Source: Paulinella micropora
Lineage: Eukaryota > Cercozoa > Imbricatea > Euglyphida
Reading direction: 5' to 3'
Assembly: GCA_009731375.1 (NCBI GenBank)
Contig: BJOX01000293.1
Location: 312,625 to 376,624 of the forward strand
DNA length: 64,000 nucleotides
This document shows positions 19,965 through 33,873 of this stretch, piece after piece. Position 1 is the first letter of the stretch, and each line of letters begins with the position of its first letter. The notes beneath the pieces are model-generated. The model was not told the origin of the DNA. It did no database searches and worked only from the letters and a program-made list of their open reading frames with translations. A program made the position numbers and the translations under genes.

Positions 19965-22900
19965 ATGGCTCAATCCTCCCCTAGTCCGATGGTCACCCAC
20001 TCTCTGCCTGTTTCATGGCTTGCTGACAACCCTACGTTTGCATCCAGGTTCATTGTCCGGGCTGTGCCCGCGTGTTGGGGACCTCGAATGTGGCGGCGGG
20101 GGGCGCGATGCAGTGCCCGGCGTGTGCGACCGTGTTTGTAGCCGCCCCGCCTGCTGCGCCTGCCAGTGGATGGCGCTGTGCACACTGCACGGCAACCAAC
20201 GAGCCCAGCGCAATGTCATGTGCGGCATGCACAGCTGCTCGCAGCGACCAGCCTGCCAACAGCAAGGACGTCGATGCTCGCAAGGACGAAAATCAGCAGG
20301 GTGAAAACGGCGAAGCCAGCAGGAAGGGTGTGGCAGCTGCCGGCGATCTCGCACCACACGCCTCCTCACGCTGGCAGCGTGCACGTGAGCGCCTTGCATC
20401 GGCCACACACACTCCGACCAATACCCGCATCGAATTTTTGCCCCCGCGCTCTTACACGTTGATGCGACAGAGCGGTAAGCGCCATGATCCAGGGCTGGCC
20501 AAGGCGCGCGCCTGCTACGTATACGCCAGGCCTTTCCGGCACGCACAGGTGTCTGACTTCATTCGTGGGTGAGCTTGTCATGTTGCATGTTGGCAGTTCG
20601 CACAGGTGGTGGCCAAGTGCTGGACTGGCGACGGAGTCGAGGTGGTGGCCAAGGAAGGAGACTGGTTGCAGTTAGGACCAGACTGCTGGGTAAGCGTGTC
20701 CGTCCCTTGGCGGCAACCTGCATTGTGAGAGTGTTGCTGTCTGCAGGTGCCACTGACGGACGCGGCTTCGCATCAGCGCTGGTTGCCTTATCGAGCACTG
20801 CAACTCGCCGCGCTTCCGGCCGCAGCGCCCGCCGCATCCGCTGCCGCCGCCTCCTCCCCGTCCCGCGCTCCCACCGCCGCGTCACAGGACGCGGGCCAGG
20901 AGTTCTGGCCGCAGGAGATGGTGTGGCGCAACCCCTGGATGCGGTCGCAGCTGCTGGAGAACTGCAACCTCTGCCTGTGGCTGCTCTTCGTTCCGCTGGC
21001 CGTGCTGCAGTCGGTCATGTTCGCGCTGGTCTGCGTGCTCTTAGCGCTGGGTAGGATTCCTCCGAATCCTCCCTCGTTTCTCATGTCCAGCTTTTTTCTA
21101 GCTCATCAAGGATGGTGGTTTGTGTGATTGTTTGTGGTGTGTGGTAGTCACATTATTATCGCCGCATCGTGCAGAGCACATCTTGGAGGCCTGGCCACGC
21201 CAAACCGGCGGACCTGTCAGCCTGCTGGTCTTCACCGCCGAACAGGTCTCTTCTTCTTCTTCTTCTTCTTCTTCTTCTTCTTCTTCTTCTTCTTCTTCTT
21301 CTTCTGCTTCTGCTTCTGCTTCTGCTTCTGCTTCTGCTTCTTCTTCTTCTTCTTCTTCTTCTTCTTCTTCTTCCTCCTCCTCCTCCTCTTCCCTTTCTTC
21401 TTCTTTCTCCTCCTTCTCTTCTCCACCTCCTTTTTTTCTTCTTCTGTTGCTGCCGTTACCTACTGTTGCTGGTGGTGATGCCTATCTATTTACCTTTTCT
21501 CCTGTCCTTATTTTGGTTCTGTTTATTTACTTTCCACTGTGATAATGAGCAAAGTAAGTGACCGAAAAATAAGTAAACTAACTATAAAAAAAAGGGGGGG
21601 GGGTTGGGGGGGGCAATAAAGCACACCAGAAATAAATTTTCAATGTTGATGTGCACAATTAGATCTTTGAGAGAGTTAGCATATTATCAATCGCGATTCA
21701 TAAAGTGCTTATTTTGTTGGTCTTTCCAGCCATTTTTTTACCCTTTTTTTTCTTTCTTCCTTTCTTTCCTTTCTTTTTTTCTTTCCTTCATTTCTTCGTT
21801 TCTTTTTTTCTTCCCCATTCTACCTTCTCTCCTTCCTTTCTTGCGAACCCCCCCCCCCCCCCCCCCCCCCCCCTTTTTTTTTNNNNNNNNNNGCCTTGGC
21901 GCCTGCTGGTTCTGCACTTCGCACACGTTCACCGCACCACGGCTCGTGTGCATTGGGGAGTGCGCTACGACCTGTCGCTGCGGCTTGCTTGTCTCTGGTC
22001 GGGCCTGCTGCTCGTGCCCACCGAACTCGTGCTCACGCTGGGCGCTCTCCTCGTCGCGATTCTGTGCCCCTGGTCTCTCCATCTATCCATCTAATCTATT
22101 TCTTTTCTTTTCTTTTCTTCTCTTTTCTTTTCTTTTCTTTTCTTTTCTTTTCTTTTCTTTCTTTTCTTTCTTTTCTTTTCTTTTCTTTCTTTTCTTTCTT
22201 TTCTTTCTTTTCTTTTCTTTTCTTCTCTTTTCTTTCTTTCTTTCTTTTTTTCTTTTTTTCTTTTTCTTTCTTTTCTTTCTTTTTTCTTTCTTGCTTTCTA
22301 CCAATCCACGTCTATCTATTCAGGCGACTCTGGGAGGTGCCGTGGCCATGGCAGCGGCCTGCGATCACCTACGAGGCAGCGGCCTGGCGCCTCTGCGGCT
22401 GCGGACAGGCGGACAGCAAGAATTCGGACTACTCAGCCATTCTGGCTGGTAGCGTGGATTCGGACGAGTTGTTGTGGGCGAGTCTGTTTGACGTGGGCTG
22501 GCGCGGCGAGGCGTGGCTGCAGCTGGCGTTTGGTCTGACCGACTGGCTGCTGGTGCCCCTCGGCGCTTTGCTGACCGCGCTCATCTGCCTCACTCCTGAG
22601 AGAGAACCCTTGCTCTACTCCTTCAGCTACTGGATCAAAGAAAAGGGCCGCAACTCCATGGAAACACGTACCATGAATACATCATGACAAGCTTGCTCTG
22701 CACGAGCGCCATGATACGTGTTCATGTGCATGCATATGCCCAGTGCGATCTGCAATTTGTTTTCTTGTACTCCACAGGTAGCACTGATACTCTTATGTCT
22801 AGGACTTCTACCGTTCTTGTACTCTGTGAAGATGCTCTTAATGCTGCTTCATCTTCCTGTATTTCTTCTTTCGCTTTGCTCATGGCAAGGCTCTGCACTC

Positions 22901-25900
22901 TGGTATTGCCCACTCACCCTCCTCTCGCACAAACATAATCTCTTACTTCTTGCTCCGTCCGCTCCTCTCAAGCCGTTTTCTTTCCTCCAGTTTCTGCTTG
23001 GTGCGCTTCTTTCAGGCGCTCTCGGCGTCAAGTGGGCTTTCTTCGAGCAACGCAGCATTTCTCCTTGCTGCTCTTGGCAGAGCTTTTCCAACTGCTAGTC
23101 TGTCTGCTGGTGATTGCTACGCTCTGGCGGGCTAACGTGGTGCTGCAGGCCTTCGTGCAGCATTGCACAGCACGGCGCGGCGGCCCTTCGCTGGCCATTC
23201 GGGTTGGCGTGGGACAGGCCTTCCAATTGATGTGGGACCTTTTGCTGCTGCCCTGTCTGCCCTTCCTGCTACTGACAGTGTACCGCCTACCCGCGGTGCT
23301 GGGCGCCACGCTCCGCAAGTCCGCAGAACAGGCAGCGCTTGCGCACAGAACCAAACAGAAAACCGAGGAGGACGAGGAGGAGCTCGAGGGAGAGGAGGAA
23401 CACGATCGCGAACACGAGCATGGACCACAGAGTCGTGGCAAGTACGTATCTTTGGAGCTGGCCGAGCGCAAGAGTTTCTTTCAAACGCGGTTCAGGCACG
23501 CAGTGTTCCAGCAGTCGTGGGAGCTGTTCAAGGACCTCTGGGCTGTGTTGTGTTTGGTGCTTTCGTTTGCAGCGCCGTGGCGAGGCATGCAAGCGCTGTT
23601 TTTTTTGTGTCAAGACCAAGCAGCTTTCCAGGCTCGCGTGGGCACTCTGTGTCTGGAGTTCATGGAAGCTTTCCGTGGTGATCTGGACTACTTCGCACTG
23701 CGGCTGCAGCGGGACACGGCGCGCATGCTCAAGCTACGCACGCTGACTACCGACCGGCCACATGCTCAAGTCAAGTCGCAGCCCAAGCTCAAGTTCAGCT
23801 CCGTGAGCGTGCAGGAGCTGGCCACACGCGCATACAATTCCAGCTTGCTCAGGTGGCGGCGACGCATTCTGAGGAAGCTGACTAAGCTGATGGACTACAG
23901 CGACGACGTACCTCTGCACTTGCTGAAGCAGGCATGGCAACAAGAAAGCCCGGCGTCAGCAGACCCGCTGACCTCTCATGTCTGGTTGGGGCAACACCCA
24001 CAGGCTGTGCAGACGAAGAAGCAGCAGCAGGCACGTCAAGAGCAGTCACCGCAGGGCTGCTACACTTACGCCTTAGTACGATACTACTTCAGGACCGAGC
24101 AGGCTTTTCTCTACGCACAGCTCTTGTTGAGCCAGAGCCAAGACCCTTTTCTCGTGCGATCGGTCCTGCCCAGCACGCCCAACACAACTCCGACAAACGC
24201 TCACGAGAGGCCAATCCTCATCTCCGCCACGCAGCTCCGTGTTCTATATGCGGCCAAGTTGCGCGCTCTGTCGGCCAACGCCCAGGCGGAGTTGGATCGC
24301 ACAAACGCGCTCTTGCACCAAGAACTTGCTAAGAAGGCCCACGATGCAGGGGGCATTTCCTTGCTGTCGGCAGAATATTCCTTCAGACGCAGTGCGCGCG
24401 TCTCACGAGTGATCATGCAAAATGCGCTGCTGTTGGCGGTCTTGGATCTGCTGGCAATACCAATCTTCCTCCTGGTAGTGATCTCTCCACGCTCCCGAGC
24501 CATGCGCCTCAAAATGTCCCGGACCAAGTCGTGGGTGGTGCGGGAAGTGATAGCCTTGCAGCAGCTGAAGGAGCTGGGACTAGACCTGCTGTGTCTGGCG
24601 CAGATGCTCGTGACGCTCGCATTCATCTTCCATGCCTGGGACCTACTCGTGGGCATCCTGGAAGCTTACACGCACAGGTCGTGGAGCCTAGTGCGACAAA
24701 GGACTCACGAGGCCTTCAAGAACTCGCTGCGCAACGTGCTGTGGCTGCTGGCGCTGCCCTTCTCTCCGCAGCATTGGGCCATGTTCTGCGCTACCTTGTT
24801 CTACATTCTCACTATTCCCTACCTTACCCTGCGCGAGCTCTTCCCCAAACATCTCTTCCTTAGCCCCGCTCCTGTTGGTGATGAGCCGCCGCCAGAAGCC
24901 GAGGAAGGCGCAGCGGCACAGGAGTCACGCTGCGGAGGAGCTCCACGCTATGTCTGGTCGCCCTGGACAGGCTTCTTGCACTGGATGAGCAAGCAGTGCG
25001 AATACTGGAGCCGCGAGGAGAACTGCCTGCTCGGCATTCTCCTGTCTCCTTTCGTAGCCCTCTTCGCATTGCTTTACGGGTTGTTTGCTTCGCTGTTGGT
25101 GATCGTGCTCATCATCGATCGCGTCTGCTGGCCGTTGGTGGTCCTGAGCCTCAGCCTTGCCATGTGGGCCTATGCGGCCGTCTACACTCCCATCACAGGC
25201 AAACAGCTCCAGACGAATCCGGGCACGCTGGAACAGATACAACGGGTGGATCAGTCGCGGCTGGCCTTTTTTGCGTCGCTGGGGCTCGTGGCGCTGCTCT
25301 CCCTGGCCAAAATGGGCTTTTCACCCGATATGAACAGGATCACCCTGCCCTCGCTTGTGGTGGAATGGAGCTCGGCCAACGTTGTGGGAGTGTTGTCGAT
25401 TGTGCTTGACGCGTTCCAACTCTCCGCCATGCCATTCCTGGTCCTTCAGAACAGCGATGCTGCGCTGCCTCCGCAAACGCAAGCTGTTGGAGGTTGGCTA
25501 CCGATCGAGAACTTCTTTTCGAAGGTGGTGATTTACTCGCTGGCGCCCCTGCTGATGGCTGATTTGGCCATGGTGGCAGTGCTTGTGTGGTTGGTGCTCT
25601 TCTCTGTGCGCCCTTCCTTTGCACCTGAAGGGGTAATTGCGCGGACCTTCGGGTATGTAAAGTGGGCCCAAAGAGTGCGCGAACAGCTAGATTCAGTCGA
25701 ACAAGCGTGGCTCAGCATGCTCAACGTGTTCTCCTCCATCTTCTACACGGCCGTCACGATCAACCTGCTCAAGCCTACTGACTGCGTCTACACTCTGCGC
25801 AGTGACGGCAAGATTTATGACGGCGCCGTGCGATCGCAACCCACTGAGCCATGCTGGTCTGATCGCAACCTGGTCCGCTCTGCATTTTCGCTTATCGCGC

Positions 25901-28900
25901 TGTGTCTGTACCTCTTGACCACGAATGTTGTGCGCAAGTCACCCCCCCCGGCCACATTGGACATCAAGTACGCGTCGCAGTGGCAGTTCTCCTACAAGAT
26001 CTTCAAGTTGGCTGTAGCCATCGCTGTGAGTCTGGAGGCGGAGTTGCGCGCTCTGCAGGCGCTGCTTGCGCTAGGCGCCCTCTTCGGCCTCTACACAGCG
26101 ACCTACCCGTGCATTTTCTCTGCACAGTGGAGCTGCATTCCTTTTGCACGCGTGCTGCATGTTGCAAGTTTGCTCTCCTTCCTATACACGGGCATCATTT
26201 GCCTCGCGGAGTACTCTCTTCGTGTCTCAAGGTCCAGCTCAAGGACCACTCGGCACGTGTAATGAGCACAAGGGCATTCTGACAGTTTTCTAAAAATAAT
26301 TTAAATTATCAACAAATAATCAAAGGCTCTTGCATGCAAACACACTCACTGATGTCTGACCTGTGGCAGGTATACTTCTTCTCGTTTCCTGCGCAACTTG
26401 CTCCTCTTTGGATGGCTTCTCTTGGGCGGATTTTCACTGTTGCTTGCTGTAATCCTTCATCGTCTCTCTCTGAAAACCGCCAAGGCACAGCCTGCGGAGG
26501 CCAAGGCCGCCCTGCTTTCTCTAGCCAAAACGTTGGCGGAAAATGGTCTTGTCGCTGCACCTTGTTTTTCATCTATTGTCGGCACTCTTTATGCCATATG
26601 TCATGAATACTCGTTGCGTTTGTACTGCTTACCATGCCTTCTCATGCATGTGTGGCTGCTTGCCGCCTGGTAGGAGCGTTGGTGGAGCAGTGGCAGGAGC
26701 GTCGCAAGGGCTGGGAAGAGTCCGTTCAAGGCACTTGGCGCGCGCTATCGCTGGCCGCGCTTGCCCGTGAGCTCTGCTTGGCGGTCTGGCCGCCTGACGT
26801 GCTGGACAGTGAGTTCGAGCTGGACCGCTGGCTGCTGGCCACGGGGCACCAAGACTCCTCCAGCGTGGTGGTGCACGTGCTGAGCCAGGAACAGCTTACA
26901 GAGTCCGTCGCCGCGCTAACCCGAGCAGTGCAGCGAGGTCTGGCCTTGCCCAACCTGCTGCGACACGGCCTGCCACCTGCTCCTAGCCCTCCCTTGTCCG
27001 AGCCGCCAGCAGAGCCTGTAGCTCCTGTGCAGTGGCTGCTGGCACCAATGACTCAGCCCGAGCTGGCGGCGCCTACTGACGGATTTGACAGAGAACTCTG
27101 GCTATGGGCACAAAGGGTACACCCGCATATAGCTGCCGTTTCTTTTCATTTGTTAAATAGCTACTTGTCTGTGCAGCTGTTGGCGCACACGCTGGATGCT
27201 TCTTTGCCCGACGAGTCTCCTGCCCTCACGTGGCGTTCTTTCGCCTTCTCGCATTTGCTGCAGAGCTCTGGCAAGGCCTGGCCCAAAGCGCGCCGCCTAT
27301 GCCGCGAGCTCGGGGGAAAGGAGAGGCAAGATCGGCAGTTCTGGCTGTCCTTGGCGTTCCCTTGGCTAGATGGTGTGTGGCGTGAGTTCCGACACGCGCC
27401 ACTCTGGCGAGCTGTAAGCGCCAGACACGCAGACGTCTGGCAACTTTCCTTCTTCCAGAAAGATGTAACACATATGCGATTTTGCCTCGTTTTCGCAAGG
27501 TAACATATTCGTGTCTGGATGATATTGCGTAGGCTGAGCGTTCTGCCTTCTTTCAACAGCACGATCGGCAGATGAAGGAACATCGTCGATTGCAAAAGAA
27601 GGCAGAAGAGCCGCTGAATCTTTCGCTGGAGCCCATGGCGGCGGAGCAAGCAGCAGCAGACGTGCAAGACCAACATAACAACAAGAACCTCGAGCAACGC
27701 AAAGAAAGGGACGAGGCTGAGCAGGGGCTGGATGCAGATGACGAAGGAAGGGACAAAGAGGCTGAGCAGGGGGTGGATGCGGAAGAACTGGAGGAGCTCT
27801 CTCCCTGGGAAGTATACTTGAGTGGGCAGCATGGCAGTTGGTGGCAGGCATGCTGGCGAGCCGTTGCAGCACACCGACAGGACCCTGCACGAACGGCTAC
27901 TGCTGAATCGAAGTTGGCAGGTGAAGCAAATGAAGCAGGGCAGGCCAAGGCGGCAGTGGCTGGGACCGGGACTGTGCAGGAGTGGCGATTGCTGCTCTGC
28001 GGAGAGGGGCCAGCAGGCTCCGGTGCAGGCGCGGAGGGGGAGGGCCGGGCGGTGACGGAGGCAATGGTGGAGGTGGCAGAACGTGTTGGATATGTCGCCA
28101 CACAGCCCGCGCTGCCTACCATGCTGCTTATCCTGCCATCACAGCAGGTAGCGCGCAGGTGGCAAGGAAACAATCGTGAGCGGAAAGATAAAGGCGAAGG
28201 AGAAACAGCACTAAGCACTACGTTACCTGCCTTCTCCAAATGGCATGCTTTCTATCTCAACAGCTCGCTGGAGAGAGTGCGCTGTGCGCTCTGTAAAAAA
28301 AAATACTGCAACGCAAGCTATCGTGCAGGAGGTGCGGGGTTTAAGCAAGGCAGTGCACTAACTGTGTACAGTGGCCGAAGCGGCGTCGCGCAGGAGCACA
28401 GTGGTGATGACGCTAAACAAGGGCCCACCGCAGCGCTACCTCACCAGGAGTCTTCTCCCGACGGTACAAACACAAGCAGGCACACCAAATCACCCGTGTC
28501 CCCTGGTGGGTCGAGCCAATCGAAGCAGTCGGGAGCCAGGCGCAGGAAGCTCAGAAGGGTTTCCCTGCTAGATCGACTGCTGCGGCAACAGGGCGAAGAA
28601 ACGCAACGCGCTGAGCGTCGTGAGCTAGCAAGCAAAGCCGCACGTCTCTCCCAAGTTGTGGAAGCTGGTCTGGTGTGCCTGTCCTGCATGCATCACGTGC
28701 AGCTTCTGAACCTGGCTTTTCTCCAGAGAACACTCGAACTAGAGCATCATAAGATGGCACGTTACATGGCAGGGCTGCAATGCGGTTCTGGCCAGGGAGG
28801 GCAGGGGACATCAGGCTTTTTACCTACAGTATTGGATTCCACATGCTGCGCCAATTGCGGGCGGCCGGCCTCACAGCATGCATCAGTACAGCTGCAGCGG

Positions 28901-30069
28901 AAACCAAGCCTTAATCGTATCACCTCACCACTGGCTCTGGATTCTTTGCGGTCGCGCGGTAACTCGCAACCGAGCCCTGGCACGGGTGGGACACCACAGG
29001 ACGAGCAGCTCGAAGTGGTGGTGCTGCCCTCCCCGTCGCAGCCTTCCACACCTAGACAGCTCTTTTCACCGTCGCTGCTGCAGCCTCCAGCGGGCTCACC
29101 TGCCCCCACGCAAGCCACGGTAAGCATCTTTAGCGGTGGGGCTAGATGTAGTTTGATTATCGCCACCATCTTTCTTGCCGTTCTTGTATCACTACTTGCT
29201 TGCTCCAGGTCGTTGCGCACGGGCACTCCTTCGACGCGCGGCACCTGGCCGCGTCTTTGCAGTTAAAGCTATGGCCATCTCGCCTATCGGCCAGCGCCGC
29301 CGCGGTGAGCAGGGCTAGCCTTACCAACGAGCACCTGGTGGAGGGTAGCTTAGTCTGGTCGCAAGCCAACTGGTTGTTGCCTCTCAGCAGACAGGACAGC
29401 GTTACGGGGGGCGGCACGGTGCGGGAGGAGGAAGTTAAGTGTAGAGTCGTAGGTGTGCATTCGCCCATGTCTGCTGTCTTGCGGGAGTTCCGCCTGCTGG
29501 CGCTGTTGGAGGCAGGACATGTAGCAGCACTCCGGCCCACAGACACCAGCAGCACCCTCTTGAGCTCCTCTGAGTTCCTCTACCTAGAGTGCAAGCGCCG
29601 CACAAAACTGCCTGCGGCAGGCGGCGCAGGCCAAGAGGAGCTACAGGTAGTGTACAAACAAGGAAAAGTAGGTCTGCCGCGGCTAGTACAGGTGTGTAGC
29701 ATGTACATGGAGTCTAAGAAGGAAATCGAGGCACGCCAGCGCAACAAGTCTTCGGCGTCCTTCTTCAAGGCAGCTGGCCAGCGCGCCGCAGCACAGGCCT
29801 GTGTGCGCTGCCGACACCCCAAAGAGCGCCACCAAGCGCTCGCGTCCGACGCTGCCGCTACAGCCAGCCCGTTCTTATCGCCTGTCTCTGCCCCTAGCGA
29901 TCAAGCAGCGGCACTACCTCGCCCTTCGCAGGGCCCGCAAGCACTTGCAGACGGGCCGGATGCTTTGGCGTGGGGCCTGCTGGGGCTGCAAGAGCAGCTC
30001 AGGAGCGAACAGATGCGATTCAAGTGGACAGGCGCGGCCACGCTCAGCTACATGCTACAGACATCCTGA
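19965..30069 (+). CDS. Giant polytopic membrane protein with N-terminal LSD1-type and RanBP2-type zinc fingers
   Basis: Exons: 19965-19991, 20048-20548, 20597-20689, 20747-21050, 21175-21245, about 21893-22072 (start in a gap), 22324-about 22670 (donor unresolved), 22778-22902, 23016-26258, 26370-26545, 26674-27116, 27177-27464, 27560-29119, 29209-30069 (TGA). Phases close at every other junction; introns are mostly 50-115 nt. Order of parts: a C-x2-C...C-x2-C finger of LSD1 type (CPGCARVLG...CPAC), a RanBP2-type finger (WRCAHCTATN...CAAC), an SH3b-like stretch (GDGVEV...KEGDWLQLG), then about 18-22 hydrophobic segments to about 26460 with an acidic loop near 23370. A soluble Cys-pair-rich tail follows (CALCKKKYC, CCANC, CVRCRHP). 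Several membrane modules look like repeats built around a Leu-rich helix ending in LLVP or LLLP. I do not recognise the family; transport, scaffold or signalling roles are all possible. Confidence 0.85.
21246..21892. repeat. Intronic TTC/TTCTGC array, unique spacer, poly-C and gap
   Basis: The intron opens GTCTC and immediately becomes (TTC)n. It then holds a C/T-rich stretch, unique sequence, a 26-C run at 21848-21873, a T run and a 10-N gap. The missing acceptor of the next exon of the membrane-protein gene is in or beside that gap. Confidence 0.88.
22073..22323. repeat. Intronic (TTTTC)n tract
   Basis: A 251-nt intron made almost wholly of TTTTC/TTTC repeats, donor GTCTCT and acceptor TTCAG. 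Splicing joins TG to G to restore a Trp codon (CPW-RLW). Confidence 0.9.
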
Positions 30070-30117
30070 TCTCTCATTTTGATGACTGCGGCTTCTGTGC
30101 TATCTTGCCCTCATTCC

Positions 30118-30609
<492 letters not shown>

Positions 30610-32339
30610 AAATCTTAGTAATTTGTAGTGACCCTCATACCCTTGCATTTGCACTCTTTTCCTTTTAGTTGGAAAAGGAATGGGTTTATACTTTTTTATG
30701 GAGCTCAGTGACAAGCTCTAACGAGTGTCTTCGTCAAGCCTTTTCCCTTTTTTCAGTTTATTTGCCACCGTTGGTTGGTGACACTGGATACTATTAGTTA
30801 CGTCATTCGCATTTTTTACTATCATGATTCATAAGCAATAATAGATTATCAACAAATCATTTTGGAGGAGGTAGGACTTATCGACAGTGAAGACAGTCAG
30901 ACGCTCCTGGGCCTCATCGGTCAAATATCTTGTGTCTCTGAGTCAGTGGTGCCTGTGGCCTCCCACCCTGTTTTGCCAATAAATTTTGGATACTGTCATA
31001 TGGCTACTTTCAAGCACTCTTGTAAAGTGTCACAGTTTGGGCTAATGCGTGAAAAAACTGTTACCTTAGGATCGTGGACTGCTCTCTGCCGGTTTATTTG
31101 TCCCAGGCGTCCCCAGTCAACTCACTTACCAGCTCCAAATGGTATCAGAGTAACTGAATCCCGCCAAACGATGTAATGGACTCCTAAGTCTCCACTTTGA
31201 ACAGAGATCTAAACCACACATGGTACATTGGCATTGGTGGCACCAATGCCACCCCAGACCAGTAATTCACAGCTAGTGTCACTGTCACTCTCTCTCTCTC
31301 TCTCTCTAACAAGCTACAGTAAATACCTGTTATATTAATCCCGTCACCTAGTAAACTTCCTAAGCTCCCCCTTGATGGAATTAATAATAACCTTACACAC
31401 TGATACAAGCTAATGAAGTCCTTAACTAGTCTTGGTGCGCGCTACAACTGCGCGACTTTGTGAACCAACTTCACATACTTCGGCACCCGTTGCCGCTTCG
31501 TGTTGATGTTACGAGTCTTCGTAATTCTCCGCCGGCGATCAGTGAAATCTTTTCCACCACCGCTTTACCTGTCAAGATCACTCATATTGTATCATTGACG
31601 TATGCCGGCCCACCCGATATATAATGGAAATACTTACCGTTCCGGTCTGTCGGTTATTCTTAGTCTGAAGTCTACTGAGTCACTACTTTAGGTATTCCAC
31701 AGTCTTCATATCGTTAGTGCAGTTATCTGTTATTACTTGAAATATCGTACTCTGAGGCTATTGTAACAATCTGGAGTCGTTAATAAAATCATAGATAATG
31801 TAATTTTAGGCATTTTAAGCGTTGGTAAAACGGAGGCAAAACAGGCGTAATGAGCGACTTCAAGTTTTAACATTTTAAAATAATTCTCAAGTTTTTTTGT
31901 TAGAAAAATTACGATGCGATCGGGTTCCCACTTCTCAATTTTCAAACATCGAAACATTTTAAATTTAAACTTGAAATTCAAATTCAAAATTTTGTGTTTT
32001 ATTGATTGAAAAAAAGTTGGGCAAAGGTTGCCTATAATTTGCCATAATTTGGTCGGAACCCATATCGAGTATGAGCTTTCAGAATCTGAAGTCGGTTTGG
32101 AAAAAGATACAGTAGTTTAGGAGATTTTTCCTGCGTTTTTTCCCCCTTCGACTCGAACAAATTCGACTTAAACAAGTTTTTTAATGTGGTTTTCACTACT
32201 GTTCTTAGTTATAAGTTTATTTTACATGTCGGCAGGAAGCTATCTTTGAAAACTTTACTGTTGTATGTCAAGATCCCTTAACAAACGAAAGCTTGTTTCC
32301 CAACTTTTTTGACACCATCTTGACTGGAAAAAATGCAAA
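30610..32339. other. AT-rich unique region, no gene recognised
   Basis: No conserved frame longer than about 100 residues and no convincing exon. The frame 30862-31176 has no family features. A (TC)n patch is at about 31288-31308. The only recognisable signal is a tRNA-Met-type primer-binding site at 31140, annotated separately. Confidence 0.6.
31140..31150 (+). mobile_element. Candidate LTR-retrotransposon primer-binding site
   Basis: TGGTATCAGAG is the usual initiator-tRNA-Met primer-binding sequence of Ty1/copia-type elements, and a CA lies 2 bp upstream as at many LTR ends. No gag or pol coding remains downstream and the LTR start was not found, so this is at best a relic. Confidence 0.4.
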
Positions 32340-32340
32340 G

Positions 32341-32760
32341 AAATTCCCCGCACGAAGATGGGCACTTCCGGGAAAAACTTCTTCTGCATGAAATGGAGCA
32401 CGCAGTTGAAGCCATAGTCTGTCTTGAGGAAGTCACAGAATGCTAGTCTGTCTTTGAAGTGAACGTTGTTGGATTTGGGCTCAGTCTGGAAGGATTTGTA
32501 GATGGGCTTGAGGTTTTCGATTTAGACAAGGAACCATCCCAAGTCGTTGAACATGAACTGCAGCGGCCAGCGCAAGGGAAAGTAGGGCAGCAAACCCAAC
32601 ACGACTTGCGCAAAGACGGCGAAAAACGTTATCATGGACACCACCACCAGCTCCTGCTTCAGTCTAGCACAAGAAGAAGTCGAGATGAGGATGCCGAGCA
32701 GAGCAGCAGGGAAGGAAACAGAACCGAAGAATCCCAAGAATCCTAGTCGTCCTCCTTCCC
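32341..32760 (-). pseudogene. Possible 7TM-plus-RGS receptor fragment with in-frame TAA
   Basis: Reading leftward from about 32760, two hydrophobic segments (for example SMITFFAVFAQVVLGLLPYF) are followed by DLGWFLV, a TAA at 32524-32522, and in the same frame IENLKPIYKSF, DRLAFCDFLKTDYGF and VLHFMQKKFFPEVPIF. The part after the stop resembles the start of an RGS box (F-x2-FL...E/D-x4-L-x-F). Membrane segments followed by RGS are known in protist receptors. The TAA may be a lesion, a sequencing error, or lie in a 21-nt GT...AG segment too short for a normal intron. Family assignment is tentative. Confidence 0.4.
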
Positions 32761-32946
32761 TCTCTCTCTCTTCTGCTTCCTTTCTTCCTCGTTTCATTTC
32801 TTTTTCTTCCTTCTCCTTCTGCTCCTTGTCATCCTCTTCATCCTTCGTAATCTTCTTCTGTGTCTTCGTCTTCGTCTTCTTCCTCTCCTCCTCCTTCTCC
32901 TCCTTCTCCTCCTCCTCTCCTCTCCTCCTTCCTCCTTCTTCCTTCT

Positions 32947-32982
<36 letters not shown>

Positions 32983-33828
32983 TCCTCTTTCTTTCTTTCT
33001 TTCCTTTCTTTCCTTTCTTTTTTTTCTTTTCTTTCTTTCCGCCCTTCCCTTCCGTCCTTCCCTTCCGTCCTTCCCTGCCGTCCTTCCCTTCCGTCCTTCC
33101 CTTCCGTCCTTCCCTTCCGTCCTTCCCTTCCATCCTTCCCTTCCGTCCTTCCCTTCCGTCCTTCCCTTTTCTCCCCTCTTCTTCCCTCTTCTCCCCCTCT
33201 TCTTCCCTCTTCTTCCCCTCTTCTTCCCCTTTCTTCCCCTTCGCTTCGCTTCGCTTTGCTTCCGTTTGCTTCCGTTTGCTTCCGTTTGCTTCCGTTTGCT
33301 TCCGTTTGCTTCCCTTCCATCCCTTCCTTCCCTTCCTTCTTTCTTTCTTTCTTTCTTTTCTTTCTTTTCTTTCTTTTCTTTCTTTTCTTTCTTTTCTTTC
33401 TTTTCTTTCTTTTCTTTCTTTTCTTTCTTTTCTTTCTTTTCTTTCTTTTCTTTCTTTTCTTTTTTCTTTCTTTTCTTTTTTTCTTTCTTTTCTTTCTTTT
33501 CTTTCTTTTCTTTCTTTTCTTTCTTTTCTTTCTTTTCTTTCTTCTCTTTTTTTTCTTTCTTTTCTTTCTTTTCTTTCTTTTCTTTCTTTTCTTTCTTTTC
33601 TTTCTTTTCTTTCTTTTCTTTCTTTTCTTTCTTTTCTTTCTTTTCTTTCTTTTCTTTCTTTCTTTTCTTTCCTTCTTCTTTCTTCTTTCTTCTTTCTTCT
33701 TTCTTTTTCTTCTTCTTTCTTCTTCTTCTTCTTCTTCTTCTTCTTCTTCTTCTTCTTCTTCTTCTTCTTCTTCTTCTTCTTCTTCTTCTTCTTCTATTCT
33801 ACTACTACTACTACTGCTACTACTACTG

Positions 33829-33873
<45 letters not shown>

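Noticed and set aside
27161-29555. Several 100-237-residue minus-strand frames
   Set aside because: Shadows of the GC-rich plus-strand exons of the large membrane-protein gene.
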